In this document: positions 1-12,042 of the stretch, piece after piece
Layout of the letters: every line of letters begins with the position of its first letter
How positions within the stretch are numbered: the first letter of the stretch is position 1
From: Bauldia litoralis
GTDB taxonomy: Bacteria > Pseudomonadota > Alphaproteobacteria > Rhizobiales > Kaistiaceae
NCBI GenBank assembly: GCA_945882315.1
Contig: CAMCWB010000037.1
Location: 1 to 34,249 of the forward strand
Length of the DNA: 34,249 bases
Direction of reading: 5' to 3'
Made by a program: the position numbers and the translations under genes
The notes under the pieces: model-generated
The model's database searches: none
Told to the model about the DNA's origin: nothing
The model's input: only the letters and a program-made list of their open reading frames with translations

Positions 1-1
1 C

Positions 2-139
2 GAGCTCTACAGCCGACTCGTCGCACGCGGAAAAGCCCACACCGCAGCCCTCGTCGCCTGCGCCAGGAAGCTCCTCATCTATGCAAATACCGTCGTCCAG
101 CGCGGTACTCCATGGATCGAAAAAACCGCAACGACTTAA
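2..139 (+). mobile_element. IS110-family transposase, C-terminal fragment
   Basis: An open frame runs in from the left edge and stops with TAA at 137-139, giving 45 residues. It contains LVARGKAHTAALVACARKLL followed by ANTVVQRGTPW. This resembles the C-terminus of IS110/IS116/IS902 transposases (Transposase_20 region: an arginine-glycine-lysine turn, a helix ending in RKLL, and a closing PW). Family members are DEDD-type recombinases, usually without clear terminal inverted repeats, so I cannot place the element's right end. Only 16 bases separate this stop from the converging ligA stop. The start lies outside the window, so whether the transposase is intact is unknown. Confidence 0.72.
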
Positions 140-155
140 TGGTTGCTACTCGCTA

Positions 156-3975
<3,820 letters not shown>

Positions 3976-4077
3976 GCCGCGTCCGGCTAGAGCGGTGTCA
4001 GGAAAAGCATGGCCCGGACCGTAATCCGGGGTTGAAGCCGGTCTGCCGTCCGACCTTGCGTACAACAGAAAAGCCTA

Positions 4078-4113
4078 GAGCATGATCCGAGTCCGTTGAG
4101 ACGGGTCACGCTC
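4078..4113 (-). terminator. Imperfect hairpin between bamD and recN
   Basis: Two 12-base arms at 4078-4089 and 4102-4113 pair with one wobble and one mismatch around a 12-base loop. Read on the minus strand, the hairpin is followed by CTTTTCTGTT, so it could be a weak intrinsic terminator or attenuator after bamD. The GAGCATGATCCG arm also resembles short palindromic intergenic repeats common in Rhizobiales genomes, which is an alternative reading. Function is inferred from structure only. Confidence 0.35.
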
Positions 4114-4129
4114 CAGTCTCCCGGTTCGC

Positions 4130-5005
4130 TCAGGTGGTCTTTCCGCCGCCGAAGGCGCGGCTGATCCACGAACCCTTGTTCTCGTCGGGTTCCACGCCGC
4201 TGCCGCCGAGGCGCTTGTAAGCCTGTTTGTACCAGTCGCTGTCCGGGAAATTATGGCCAAGCACGGCGCCGGCGGTCTGCGCCTCCGGCACGATGCCGAG
4301 CGCCAGATTGACCTCGACGAGCCGGTACAACGCCTCCTCGACATGGCGCGTGTCCTGATAGGTGGTCACGACCGTCTTGAAGCGGTTGGCGGCGGCGATG
4401 TATTCGCGCCGCTCAAGGTAATAGCGGCCGACCTGCATCTCCTTGCCGGCGATCTGGTCGCGCGTCTGGATGACCTTCTGCCGCGCGTCGTCGGCATATT
4501 CCGAGTCGGGGAAGCGGTCGACGATCTCTTCGAGCGCCGCCATCGCCTTCTTGGTCTCGGCCTGGTCGCGGGTGATGTCGGGGATGCGGTTATAGTGCGA
4601 CTGCGCGACGATATATTGCGCGTAGGCCGCGTCGTCGGTGCCGGGATAGAGCGTCAGGTAGCGCCGCGCCGTCGACGATGCATCGTCATACTTGCCGCGC
4701 TTGTAGCTCGCATAAGCCGACATGATGAGCGCCTTGCGCGCCCATTCCGAATAGGGGTGCTGGCGGTCGACCTCGTTGAAGCTCTTGACGGCGTCGTTGA
4801 GCTTGCCGGCATTCATGTAGGCAAGGCCGGCATTGTAGAGATTGCCCGCCGGCTCCTCGTCGGCATAGGCCGCCTTGGTGCCCTCGACGCTGTTGCAGGC
4901 GGAGAGCATCAGTCCCGCGCCGAGCAGAACGACCGCGCTCAGCAGCGCGGTGGCGCGCCGTCCGAGTCCGCCCGTGCGAAGGCGCGATCCAGCGATTCCT
5001 GTCAT
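4130..5005 (-). CDS. bamD: Outer membrane assembly lipoprotein BamD (ComL/YfiO)
   Basis: BamD is the essential lipoprotein of the BAM complex, which folds beta-barrel proteins into the outer membrane. From the ATG at 5005 it has 291 residues. It begins with basic residues, a hydrophobic stretch (about 21-34) and the lipobox LSAC, placing the lipidated cysteine at C37. TPR repeats follow: LYNAGLAYMNAGKLNDAVKS, then WARKALIMSAYASYKRGKYD, and later YYLERREYIAAANRFKTVV. The open frame extends 39 codons further upstream, but that would put 39 extra residues before the signal peptide, so the internal ATG is preferred; GGGG lies about 8-11 bases before it. The gene follows lpxC, linking lipid A synthesis with outer-membrane biogenesis. 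Confidence 0.94.
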   Translation of the reverse strand: MTGIAGSRLRTGGLGRRATALLSAVVLLGAGLMLSACNSVEGTKAAYADEEPAGNLYNAGLAYMNAGKLNDAVKSFNEVDRQHPYSEWARKALIMSAYASYKRGKYDDASSTARRYLTLYPGTDDAAYAQYIVAQSHYNRIPDITRDQAETKKAMAALEEIVDRFPDSEYADDARQKVIQTRDQIAGKEMQVGRYYLERREYIAAANRFKTVVTTYQDTRHVEEALYRLVEVNLALGIVPEAQTAGAVLGHNFPDSDWYKQAYKRLGGSGVEPDENKGSWISRAFGGGKTT

Positions 5006-5182
5006 ATGCAGCCCCGAATCCGGAAACAGGCGGACTCGCCTTTCATCTGTGAAGGTCGTGGGCTGTCTTTTAGCCCAATTGAACGCCCAGTTCCATTCCG
5101 GGGTCGCAGGGCATTGGCGCATTTTTGTGGCGCGAAGACCGCCGCCGCCAAGATCAAACGCCTGATTCCATGAAATTTTCGG

Positions 5183-6133
5183 TCAGGAGACGTCCGGACC
5201 GTAGGCGGCGACACCAACGCCGGCGCCCAGCGCGGCATGGCCGGAGACTTCGCGCCGGATCGGCCGCTCGACGATCTCGTAGGCGCTCTCATCGGCGAAC
5301 AGCGCTTCGAGAGCCTTGTGGTTGACCTTGTGGCCGCCGCGGAACGACCGGTAACAGCCCAGAATCGGCGCGCCGGCAAGGGCGATATCGCCGATCGCAT
5401 CGAGAGCTTTGTGGCGAACGAATTCATCGACGAAGCGAAGGCCGCCCGGATTGACCACGCGGTCCTCGGAGATCACGACGGCATTGTCGAGCGAGGCGCC
5501 GAGCGCAAAGCCCCGCGCCCAGAGCTGCTCGACCTCGGCCATGAAGCCGAACGTACGGGCACGCCCCAGGTCGCGCCGGAACGTTTCGCCGTCGATCTCG
5601 GCGGCGTAGGACTGCCGGCCGACCAGCGGATTGGTAAAATCGATCTCGACCTCGACGCGCGATCCCTTGTGCGGGCGGAATTCCGCGTAAGACGAGCCGA
5701 CTTCGACCCGTACCGTCTTCTTGATCTCGATGAAGCGGCGCGGTGCTGCCAGGGCCTTTACGCCGACCTTGTCGATCGCTTCGATGAAGGCTTCGGCGCT
5801 GCCGTCCATGACCGGCACTTCATCGCCGTCGATCTCGACCGAGACATTATCGATCTGGAGCGCGCTCAACGTCGCCATCAGATGCTCGATGGTGGCGACA
5901 GAGCCGCGGGCAACGCCGATCGCGGTGCAATAGTCGGTGGCATTCACATGCCGGAAGTCGGCGGGAATTTCGAATTCCTGGCCTTCGCCACAAAGTCGCC
6001 GAAAGCTGATGCCTGAATTGGCCGGAGCAGGATGCAGGGTAAGAGTCGCGGGCTTGGCACAGTGGACGCCGATCCCCGACAGGGTCGTCGATTGTCGCAG
6101 CGTCGTCTGTAGACCGAAAAACGAACCCGCCAT
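5183..6133 (-). CDS. lpxC: UDP-3-O-acyl-N-acetylglucosamine deacetylase LpxC
   Basis: LpxC is the zinc-dependent cytoplasmic deacetylase that performs the committed step of lipid A synthesis. The 316-residue length is typical. The zinc ligands are visible: H84 in TIEHLMATLSAL, and H241 and D245 in FVRHKALDAIGDIALAG. H268 in GGHKVNH matches the general-acid/base histidine of the E. coli enzyme. The DGDEVPVMDGSA segment (about 102-113) is also characteristic. The ATG at 6133 starts MAGSFFGLQTTLRQSTTLSG, the expected N-terminus. The gene sits between ftsZ and bamD, as in many alphaproteobacteria. A strong terminator after ftsZ and a leader of about 270 bases suggest its own promoter. Confidence 0.97.
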   Translation of the reverse strand: MAGSFFGLQTTLRQSTTLSGIGVHCAKPATLTLHPAPANSGISFRRLCGEGQEFEIPADFRHVNATDYCTAIGVARGSVATIEHLMATLSALQIDNVSVEIDGDEVPVMDGSAEAFIEAIDKVGVKALAAPRRFIEIKKTVRVEVGSSYAEFRPHKGSRVEVEIDFTNPLVGRQSYAAEIDGETFRRDLGRARTFGFMAEVEQLWARGFALGASLDNAVVISEDRVVNPGGLRFVDEFVRHKALDAIGDIALAGAPILGCYRSFRGGHKVNHKALEALFADESAYEIVERPIRREVSGHAALGAGVGVAAYGPDVS

Positions 6134-6403
6134 TACAACCCCGCCCCTTGGTATCGACCCGGTGTCGCCCCTCGCGACGGTCCGGCGAGACTGGGTGGAT
6201 GAGCCTCCGGTGGAACGACTTTGCCTCTAAGTCGTTTCCGAAAGGCTGGCCACGAATCGGTGGCCCCAGCGCCCTCGCATGCCCAAAGAGTACTCAGGCC
6301 CTTCCGCATCGCAAATCACGCTTATTTACAGTGTGTTACGGAAATGGGGCACGTTTCCCGCATATCCGCTCCAGCGGAGTTTCACGTTACATATCAAATA
6401 GAA
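6134..6403 (-). other. lpxC leader / intergenic region
   Basis: No gene is visible in the 318 bases between lpxC and ftsZ. The ftsZ-proximal end holds the ftsZ terminator (6404-6438). The rest is presumably the lpxC promoter and 5' leader. It contains a hairpin at 6215-6235 and one GANTC site at 6254-6258. I could not identify a convincing -10/-35 pair. Confidence 0.5.
6215..6235 (-). other. Hairpin in the lpxC leader
   Basis: ACGACTT and AAGTCGT form a perfect 7-bp stem around a 7-base loop. With one bulged A the stem extends to 10 bp (GGAA...TTCC). It lies about 80 bases upstream of the lpxC ATG. No T-run follows on the minus strand, so it is not an obvious terminator. It may be an RNA leader structure or a protein-binding palindrome; which of these cannot be told from the sequence. 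Confidence 0.4.
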
Positions 6404-6438
6404 AGCGCCCAGCCCCGCTTTCGCGGAAACCGGGCGCT
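6404..6438 (-). terminator. Intrinsic terminator after ftsZ
   Basis: On the minus strand, AGCGCCC pairs with GGGCGCT. An inner CCGC-GAAA-GCGG stem is capped by a GAAA tetraloop, and TTTCTATTT follows directly. It starts 13 bases after the ftsZ stop. This is a textbook Rho-independent terminator and probably marks the end of the main dcw transcript. Confidence 0.85.
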
Positions 6439-6451
6439 CTGAGCCTGTGTA

Positions 6452-8248
6452 TCAATTGGCCTGCCGACGCAGGAAGGCCGGAATCTCGAGTTCGTCATCC
6501 ATGCTGCGGGGCTCGCGCTGCTGCGGGCGGCCATACGGGTCGAGATCGCCCTGGCGCGGGCGATACATTGCCTCCGGCGTCGCGGCCCGAGGCTGCGGCG
6601 GCCGCTTGGCATAGTCCGTCTGCTGTTGAGCCACCGGCTCGGCCCGCTGCGGCTGAGGCTGCAGGGCCTGCTGACGGGGCTGCGGCCGCATCGCAGGCTC
6701 GTCCTGGCGCTGGGCCGGACCGGCGCCGATCGGATCCTCCTCGCGGCGGCCGAGGCCGACGCTGGCGAGGCGGCGCAGCAGGCTGAGCGGACCGCGGTCT
6801 TCCTCGGCCGCGGCAGCCGGCTTCCGGCGGGCTTCCATCTGGCGCTGCGCCACCGGCGGGAAATCCTCGACCCGCGGCATCTTCTGCGGAGGCGCTTCGG
6901 CCGTCGGCGGAATGAACGGAGCTTCGTCGTAGAGTTCATGATGATCGGCAGGAGCCTGCGGCTCGCTGTCGATCTCGCTATGTGCGTAGCGCGGGCCCGG
7001 ATCGAAGGGCGCGATGGTGATCCCGGACGAGGTTGCCGCCACCGGTCGTTCGATCTCGGCGGCAAGGGCCGCCGCCATCTCGCCGTCGAGGGCGTATTCG
7101 GTCGTGGGCGCCGGCTGCGGAGCCGGAGCGGTCGCCGCGACGGGAGCCGGTGCCGCCGCCGTCGGGGCGGTGGTGCGGATCGAAGGCGCCATGGCCGGCC
7201 GCTGCGCGGCAGGCTGCGGCGCCGGACGAGCCCGGGCAACCGTATCGGTGCGGATGTCGGTCGGGATCGTTTCGGCCAGGCGCTCATTGTCGATGCCGGT
7301 CGCGACGACCGAGCAGCGGATGATGCCCTCGAGGTTTTCGTCGAAGGTGGCGCCGAGGATGATGTTGGCGTCGGGATCGACTTCCTCGCGGATGCGGGTG
7401 GCGGCTTCGTCGACCTCGAACAGGGTGAGGTCCTTGCCGCCCGTGATCGATATCAGCAGGCCGCGGGCCCCCTTCATCGAGGTCTCGTCAAGCAGCGGAT
7501 TGGCGATCGCCGCTTCCGCCGCCTGGATGGCGCGGCGTTCGCCGGAGGCTTCACCCGTGCCCATCATGGCCTTGCCCATCTCGCGCATCACCGAGCGGAC
7601 GTCGGCGAAGTCAAGATTGATCAGGCCTTCCTTGACCATCAGGTCGGTGATGCAGGCGACGCCCGAATAGAGAACCTGGTCGGCCATCGCGAAAGCGTCC
7701 GCGAAGGTCGTCCGCTCATTGGCGATGCGGAAGAGGTTCTGGTTGGGGATGACAATCAGCGTGTCGACATTGGCCTGCAGTTCCTTGATGCCGGCCTCGG
7801 CAACGCGGGAGCGGCGGGCGCCTTCGAACTGGAAGGGCTTGGTGACGACGCCGACCGTGAGGATGCCCTGCTCGCGCGCCGCGCGGGCAACGACGGGGGC
7901 CGCACCGGTACCGGTGCCACCGCCCATGCCGGCCGTGACGAACACCATGTGCGAGGCGGTCAGGTGATCGATGATCTCGTCGATCGCCTCCTCGGCCGCG
8001 GCCCGGCCGACTTCCGGCTGCGAGCCGGCGCCGAGACCCTCGGTGACGGCGACGCCCATCTGGATCATGCGCTCGGCCCGCGAGGACATCAGCGCCTGGC
8101 TGTCCGTATTGGCGACGACGAACTCGCAGCCCTGAAGGCCGGAGCGGATCATGTTGTTGACAGCGTTGCCGCCGGCGCCGCCGACGCCGAACACCGTGAT
8201 TTTTGGCCTAAGTTCTTTGATTCCCGGCATTGTGAGATTGATCGTCAT
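6452..8248 (-). CDS. ftsZ: Cell division GTPase FtsZ
   Basis: FtsZ is the tubulin-like GTPase that forms the cytokinetic ring. The 598 residues begin [20 protein letters not shown]. The nucleotide-binding [13 protein letters not shown] (21-33) and tubulin signature GGGTGTG (109-115) are intact. The core ends near residue 330. A long Pro/Gln/Ala/Arg-rich linker of about 250 residues follows, ending in the conserved C-terminal peptide [15 protein letters not shown], which binds FtsA and other partners. Such a long linker is typical of Rhizobiales and Caulobacterales. GAGGA lies 7 bases before the ATG. The 86-base gap after ftsA holds a palindrome with a GANTC site, possibly a dedicated promoter. 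Confidence 0.98.
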   Translation of the reverse strand: MTINLTMPGIKELRPKITVFGVGGAGGNAVNNMIRSGLQGCEFVVANTDSQALMSSRAERMIQMGVAVTEGLGAGSQPEVGRAAAEEAIDEIIDHLTASHMVFVTAGMGGGTGTGAAPVVARAAREQGILTVGVVTKPFQFEGARRSRVAEAGIKELQANVDTLIVIPNQNLFRIANERTTFADAFAMADQVLYSGVACITDLMVKEGLINLDFADVRSVMREMGKAMMGTGEASGERRAIQAAEAAIANPLLDETSMKGARGLLISITGGKDLTLFEVDEAATRIREEVDPDANIILGATFDENLEGIIRCSVVATGIDNERLAETIPTDIRTDTVARARPAPQPAAQRPAMAPSIRTTAPTAAAPAPVAATAPAPQPAPTTEYALDGEMAAALAAEIERPVAATSSGITIAPFDPGPRYAHSEIDSEPQAPADHHELYDEAPFIPPTAEAPPQKMPRVEDFPPVAQRQMEARRKPAAAAEEDRGPLSLLRRLASVGLGRREEDPIGAGPAQRQDEPAMRPQPRQQALQPQPQRAEPVAQQQTDYAKRPPQPRAATPEAMYRPRQGDLDPYGRPQQREPRSMDDELEIPAFLRRQAN

Positions 8249-8300
8249 GGCATCCTCGTCGTCTTGACCCCTGCGGCCGCCTGCGTGTCTTCGGCCTGTG

Positions 8301-8313
8301 TTGACTCAGTCAA
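8301..8313. promoter_or_regulatory. Palindrome with GANTC upstream of ftsZ
   Basis: TTGACT and AGTCAA are perfect arms around a single base, lying between the ftsA stop and the ftsZ start. The centre contains GACTC, a possible CcrM methylation site. On the minus strand TTGACT (8313-8308) could be a -35 element with AGACAC 17 bases downstream as a poor -10. This suggests a cell-cycle-controlled ftsZ promoter, by analogy with Caulobacter, but it is an inference. Confidence 0.35.
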
Positions 8314-8334
8314 TAGCGCTGCCGCCGCAGGCGC

Positions 8335-9654
8335 TTAAAAGCTTTCCTTGAACCACTGTCCGACCCGGGCGAAGTAGCCGCCCGTGCCGGTTTTGGCGAA
8401 ATAGTTCTCGTATCCGGCGTCGAACTGCTCCATCTCCGCGACCTGCGGATAGATCAGGAGCCCGACGGCGGTGGCGAAGGCCGGGCCCCTGGCGACGTCC
8501 GGCATGCCGGAGACGCCGAGCGGGCGGCCAAGTCTCACATTGCGCGCCAGGATCCGGCGCGCCGCCTCGACCATGCCGTTCAACTGGCTGCCGCCGCCGG
8601 TCAGCACCATGCGGCGCCCGACCATGCCGGCGAAGCCCGAGGCATTGAGCCGGTCGCGGACCAGTTCGAGGATCTCCTCGACGCGCGGACGGATGATGCG
8701 GGTCAGCGAGGAGCGCGGCACCTGCGTCGCAACCTCGCCCTCGTCGTCGCCGATCGGCGGCACCGAGAGAAAATCGCGATCGTCGGCGATGCTCGGAAGC
8801 GCGCTGCCATGCATGGTCTTCAGCCGCTCGGCATCTTCGAGCTTGGCCGAAAGGCCGCGGGCGATGTCGGTCGTGATGTGCTGGCCGCCGACGGCGATGG
8901 CGTCGGCATGGACGAACTGGCCCTTCATGAAGACGGCGATGGTCGTCGTGCCGCCGCCGAAATCGATGCAGGCCGAGCCGAGCTCGGCTTCGTCGTCGGC
9001 AAGCGTCGACAGGCCGCTGGCATAGGGCGTCGCCACCATCATCTCGATCGAGAGGTGGCAGCGGTTGATGCAGAGTTCGAGATTGCGGAGCGGCGGCGTG
9101 TCGGCGCTAACGACATGCATGTCGACGCCGAGGCGCGAGCCGATCATGCCGCGCGGGTCGGCGATGCCGCTGTCGGCGTCGATCGAATAGCCGATCGGCA
9201 GCGAGTGCACGACCGAGCGGCCGTCGGTCACCGAGTGCCGGCGGCCGGCGGAGAGCACGCGGCCGATATCGGATTCGACCACCGCCTGCCCTGCGAGGCC
9301 GACGCCGGCCGAGTAGGTTTCGCTGGAGATCCGGCCGCAGGAGAGATTGACGATGAGCGATTCGACCGTGACGCCGGCCATGCGTTCGGCCGCATCCACC
9401 GCCTGGCGGATGGACTGCTCGGCCTGGTCGAGATTGCTGACGACGCCCGACTTCATGCCGCGCGAGCGCTGGTGGCCGATGCCCAGCACCTCGACCGCAT
9501 GCGTCCGGCCGGGCAGGCAATCCACGGCGGGCCGCGGCGTCAGCCGGGCAATCAGGCAGCAGACCTTGGTCGTGCCGACATCGAGGACGGAAACGATCGA
9601 CGGGCGCCGCGAGAACGGACTCGACTTGGAATCATGGACACCAAAAAGCGCCAT
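8335..9654 (-). CDS. ftsA: Cell division protein FtsA
   Basis: FtsA is the actin-like ATPase that tethers FtsZ to the inner membrane. The open frame continues far upstream, antisense-like and unrelated, but the real start is the ATG at 9654. This gives 439 residues beginning [20 protein letters not shown]. The phosphate-1 motif is LDVGTTKV (24-31) and phosphate-2 is DFGGGTTT (231-238); LTGGGSQLNGM near the C-terminus is the adenosine motif. The last 15 residues, GGYFARVGQWFKESF, form the amphipathic membrane-targeting helix. The ATG overlaps the ftsQ stop by one base (TGATG), so translation is coupled. Confidence 0.96.
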   Translation of the reverse strand: MALFGVHDSKSSPFSRRPSIVSVLDVGTTKVCCLIARLTPRPAVDCLPGRTHAVEVLGIGHQRSRGMKSGVVSNLDQAEQSIRQAVDAAERMAGVTVESLIVNLSCGRISSETYSAGVGLAGQAVVESDIGRVLSAGRRHSVTDGRSVVHSLPIGYSIDADSGIADPRGMIGSRLGVDMHVVSADTPPLRNLELCINRCHLSIEMMVATPYASGLSTLADDEAELGSACIDFGGGTTTIAVFMKGQFVHADAIAVGGQHITTDIARGLSAKLEDAERLKTMHGSALPSIADDRDFLSVPPIGDDEGEVATQVPRSSLTRIIRPRVEEILELVRDRLNASGFAGMVGRRMVLTGGGSQLNGMVEAARRILARNVRLGRPLGVSGMPDVARGPAFATAVGLLIYPQVAEMEQFDAGYENYFAKTGTGGYFARVGQWFKESF

Positions 9655-10568
9655 CAGGTATCGGTCCCCATTTTCTTGGCGAGCTTCTCGCGTTCCTTGA
9701 TGACTACCTGCCGGGCGAGTTGCGCCTTCTCGGTGAGGCGTACGACCATATGGTCGGGCAGGCGCATGTCGACGGCGGCGATGTCGCGCGACAGAAGCTG
9801 GCTGCTGTCGTCGATCTCGACGACGCGATCCAGCGCCGCCTTCGGGTCCTGCTCGGGCAGCAGGATCTCGACGGCTTCGGCAAGTACGACGTTCCAGCGG
9901 CGCTCGGACACGAGCACGCCGGCCCGAATGCGCGGGATCAAATCGGGATGGTCGACGATCAGGTCGAGGAATTCGTCGACCCGCGTATTGGCGCTCGCCC
10001 CGACGACGAGCGGCAGGTTGCGATAACGCTCGCCGACCCCGTCGGTGATGACGGTGCCCTGCGGATCGATGAGCGAGACCGTCTTGCCGCGCTGCCAGAG
10101 CGCATAGGGAAGCCGCTCGACGACCGCGACTTCGAGCATGCCGGGATAAAGCTTCTTCAACGTCGCCTGCGCTACCCAGGGCAGCGCCTCGACCCGGGCC
10201 CGCGCCGCATCGACGTCGAAGGTGAAGAGCGACGGATATTCGCCGATCGAAAGTGCGTTGAGGACGTCGACTTCCGACGTCTCGCTCTGGCCGGTGATGG
10301 TGACCTGATCGATCGCCAGGCCGGACGCCGCGGTGACCGCCGAGAGAACCGTGTTGGTGTGGTTGCCGACAATCATGCCGGTGATCGCCGTCGCGGCGAA
10401 CAGCAGGCCGACGCTCTTGACGCCGAAATAACGGGGCGAGCGCCACTCGATGCGGGCCAGCAGGCGCGCCGGCTTGCGCAGCATCGGGTGCAGCACGCGA
10501 GTCTCCTCACCTGCCTCCTGGCTGCGCGCCCAAAAGCGCTTCGCTGCTTCGCCCACTAACGCCCGCAA
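9654..10568 (-). CDS. ftsQ: Cell division protein FtsQ
   Basis: FtsQ is a bitopic inner-membrane protein that links early and late divisome proteins. Of 304 residues, the first 48 or so are cytoplasmic and basic, followed by one membrane segment at about 49-69. A POTRA domain (about 85-155, VDQVTITG-like strand and [20 protein letters not shown]) and a beta domain follow. The start is a TTG at 10568, overlapping the end of ddl by 13 bases. I prefer it to the GTG at 10556 because GGAGG lies 7 bases before the TTG, while the GTG would have a gap of about 19. The GTG does overlap the ddl stop as TAGTG, so it remains an alternative that would shorten the protein by four residues. Confidence 0.93.
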   Translation of the reverse strand: MRALVGEAAKRFWARSQEAGEETRVLHPMLRKPARLLARIEWRSPRYFGVKSVGLLFAATAITGMIVGNHTNTVLSAVTAASGLAIDQVTITGQSETSEVDVLNALSIGEYPSLFTFDVDAARARVEALPWVAQATLKKLYPGMLEVAVVERLPYALWQRGKTVSLIDPQGTVITDGVGERYRNLPLVVGASANTRVDEFLDLIVDHPDLIPRIRAGVLVSERRWNVVLAEAVEILLPEQDPKAALDRVVEIDDSSQLLSRDIAAVDMRLPDHMVVRLTEKAQLARQVVIKEREKLAKKMGTDT

Positions 10569-11476
10569 CTTGCGTCCTCCACCATCCAGCGAACCAATGA
10601 CTGGAAACTCATCCCGGCATAGGCTGCCATGTCGGGAACCAGCGACGTCCCTGTCATGCCCGGCTGGGTATTGACCTCGAGGCAGATAAGAGCGCCCGTC
10701 CCGCCCGGTCGGTCGTCGTAACGGAAGTCGGCTCGACTGACGCCACGGCAGCCCAAAGCTTGATGAGCCCTAAGCGCCAGCATCCGTACATTTTGGTAAA
10801 TAATTGGTGAAATTTGTGCGGGCAGAACGTGTTTTGAGCCGCCCTGTGCGTATTTTGCGTGGTAATCGTAGAAACGCTGGTCGGTGACGATCTCGATGAC
10901 GCCAAGCGCCTCGTCGCCGCGCACCCCGCAGGTCAGCTCCCTTCCCGCCACGTAGCGCTCGATCATGACGATGTCGCCATAGGGCCAGTCGTCGGCATAG
11001 AGCTGCTGCGGTGGGGTCAGCGCATCTTCCTTGACGATGAGGACGCCGAAGCTCGAGCCCTCGTTCGGCGGCTTGATCACGTAAGGCGGCGGCATCGCAT
11101 GCGCCTTGGCCGCATCGAGGCGATGGATCAGCAGCGACTCGGCAACCGGAATACCGGCCGCTTTCATGACGTCCTTTGCCCGCGGCTTGTTCATCGCCAG
11201 CGCCGAGGAGAGCACGCCCGAATGCGTGTAGGGAATGCCGAGGATTTCGAGAATTCCCTGGATGCAGCCATCCTCGCCGAACGGCCCATGCAGCGCATTC
11301 AGCGCCACATCCGGCTTCAGATCCTGAAGAACCGCCGCAACGTTCCGGTCGACGTCGACGCGGCTGACCTTGAAGCCTTCGGCCACGAGCGCATCGGCGC
11401 AGGCATTGCCCGAATTGAGGGAAACCGGCCGCTCGCTGGACCAACCTCCCATCAAGACTGCAACGTGCTTGGCCAT
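10556..11476 (-). CDS. ddl: D-alanine--D-alanine ligase
   Basis: Ddl makes the D-Ala-D-Ala dipeptide that MurF adds to the muropeptide precursor. The 306-residue ATP-grasp protein begins [20 protein letters not shown], with the substrate-binding glutamate at E15. The ATP-binding strand and loop read [20 protein letters not shown]. The metal- and substrate-binding end reads [20 protein letters not shown]. All are expected for the DdlB branch found in dcw clusters. Its 3' end overlaps ftsQ. Upstream are 170 noncoding bases with a CtrA-like palindrome and possible promoter, after which comes vapC, so ddl may start a ddl-ftsQ-ftsA transcription unit. Confidence 0.96.
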   Translation of the reverse strand: MAKHVAVLMGGWSSERPVSLNSGNACADALVAEGFKVSRVDVDRNVAAVLQDLKPDVALNALHGPFGEDGCIQGILEILGIPYTHSGVLSSALAMNKPRAKDVMKAAGIPVAESLLIHRLDAAKAHAMPPPYVIKPPNEGSSFGVLIVKEDALTPPQQLYADDWPYGDIVMIERYVAGRELTCGVRGDEALGVIEIVTDQRFYDYHAKYAQGGSKHVLPAQISPIIYQNVRMLALRAHQALGCRGVSRADFRYDDRPGGTGALICLEVNTQPGMTGTSLVPDMAAYAGMSFQSLVRWMVEDASCGR

Positions 11477-11522
11477 TCCGTATTTCCTGCGAATCAGCGT
11501 CTCGACGACTATGCCGCAAGAA

Positions 11523-11565
11523 TTGGTTAAGAATCGTTAACCAAGCCTTTATAGGCGTGAGTCAA
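11523..11565 (-). promoter_or_regulatory. Putative cell-cycle promoter of ddl-ftsQA, with CtrA-like palindrome
   Basis: TTGGTTAA and TTAACCAA (11523-11530, 11537-11544) form a perfect 8-bp inverted repeat with a 6-base spacer. Its core, TTAA-N6-TTAACC, is close to the CtrA consensus TTAA-N7-TTAAC. The spacer contains GAATC, a GANTC (CcrM) site, and a second GAATC lies at 11491-11495. On the minus strand TTGACT (11565-11560) sits 17 bases before GGTTAA, so the palindrome would overlap the -10 of such a promoter. The motifs are seen; CtrA control is inferred. Confidence 0.45.
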
Positions 11566-11646
11566 AAAGCCTCGGACGCTGGCTGGATATGCGGTTGACA
11601 GATCAGGAAAACTGCGGAGGCCCCGCGACTGATTTGCCGAGGTTTG

Positions 11647-12042
11647 CTAGTCGAGGGCGGACTTTATGTCGGTCTGCGAGAAATCGGCGCCCTTGTAGAG
11701 AAGCGGCTCGCGCAACTCGCGGGCAAGCGCGTAAGCAAAGCAGTCGCCGAAGTTAAGCTGCGCAGGATGACCTGAGCCCTTGCCGTAGTCGCGATACGCC
11801 TCGCGGGCAACGCGTGCCTGCGCTTCGGTGACCGGCTCGATCTCGATCGCCGCCTCTTGAAGATACTGGTCCATTTCACGACTAACAGTCGGGTCGCGCT
11901 TCGCATCCACGACGATGGCCAGTTCCAGTAGATTCGCAGCAGAGAGACGCGCGCCGGGTGAACGCTCGATCGTCGACTGGAGAAGCTCGAAGCCCGCTTC
12001 CCTTCTCAATACAGCGACCAGCGCAGAAGTATTGATGATCAC
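11647..12042 (-). CDS. vapC: VapC-type PIN-domain toxin (first catalytic Asp replaced by Asn)
   Basis: This 131-residue protein has the PIN-domain layout of VapC ribonuclease toxins: start MIINTSALVAVL, middle SAANLLELAIVV, end NFGDCFAYALA and YKGADFSQTD. PIN nucleases use three or four acidic residues to hold metal ions. E40, D100 and D120 are present, but the residue that should be the first aspartate (xxDTSAL) is N4, codon AAT instead of GAT or GAC. This may weaken or abolish RNase activity. The start is GTG at 12042, overlapping the vapB stop by four bases (GTGA), the usual antitoxin-first order. Base composition looks less GC-rich than in murB, hinting at acquisition. Confidence 0.88.
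   Translation of the reverse strand: MIINTSALVAVLRREAGFELLQSTIERSPGARLSAANLLELAIVVDAKRDPTVSREMDQYLQEAAIEIEPVTEAQARVAREAYRDYGKGSGHPAQLNFGDCFAYALARELREPLLYKGADFSQTDIKSALD

Noticed and set aside
6626-8338. 570-codon + strand open frame opposite ftsZ
   Set aside because: Antisense shadow of ftsZ with no family resemblance.
9655-10446. Upstream extension of the ftsA frame
   Set aside because: It runs through ftsQ in another frame; the FtsA N-terminus and the TGATG junction fix the start at 9654.
11477-11646. Possible short gene between ddl and vapC
   Set aside because: Open frames here are extensions of ddl shadows without a start signal or motif; the segment reads better as a promoter region.
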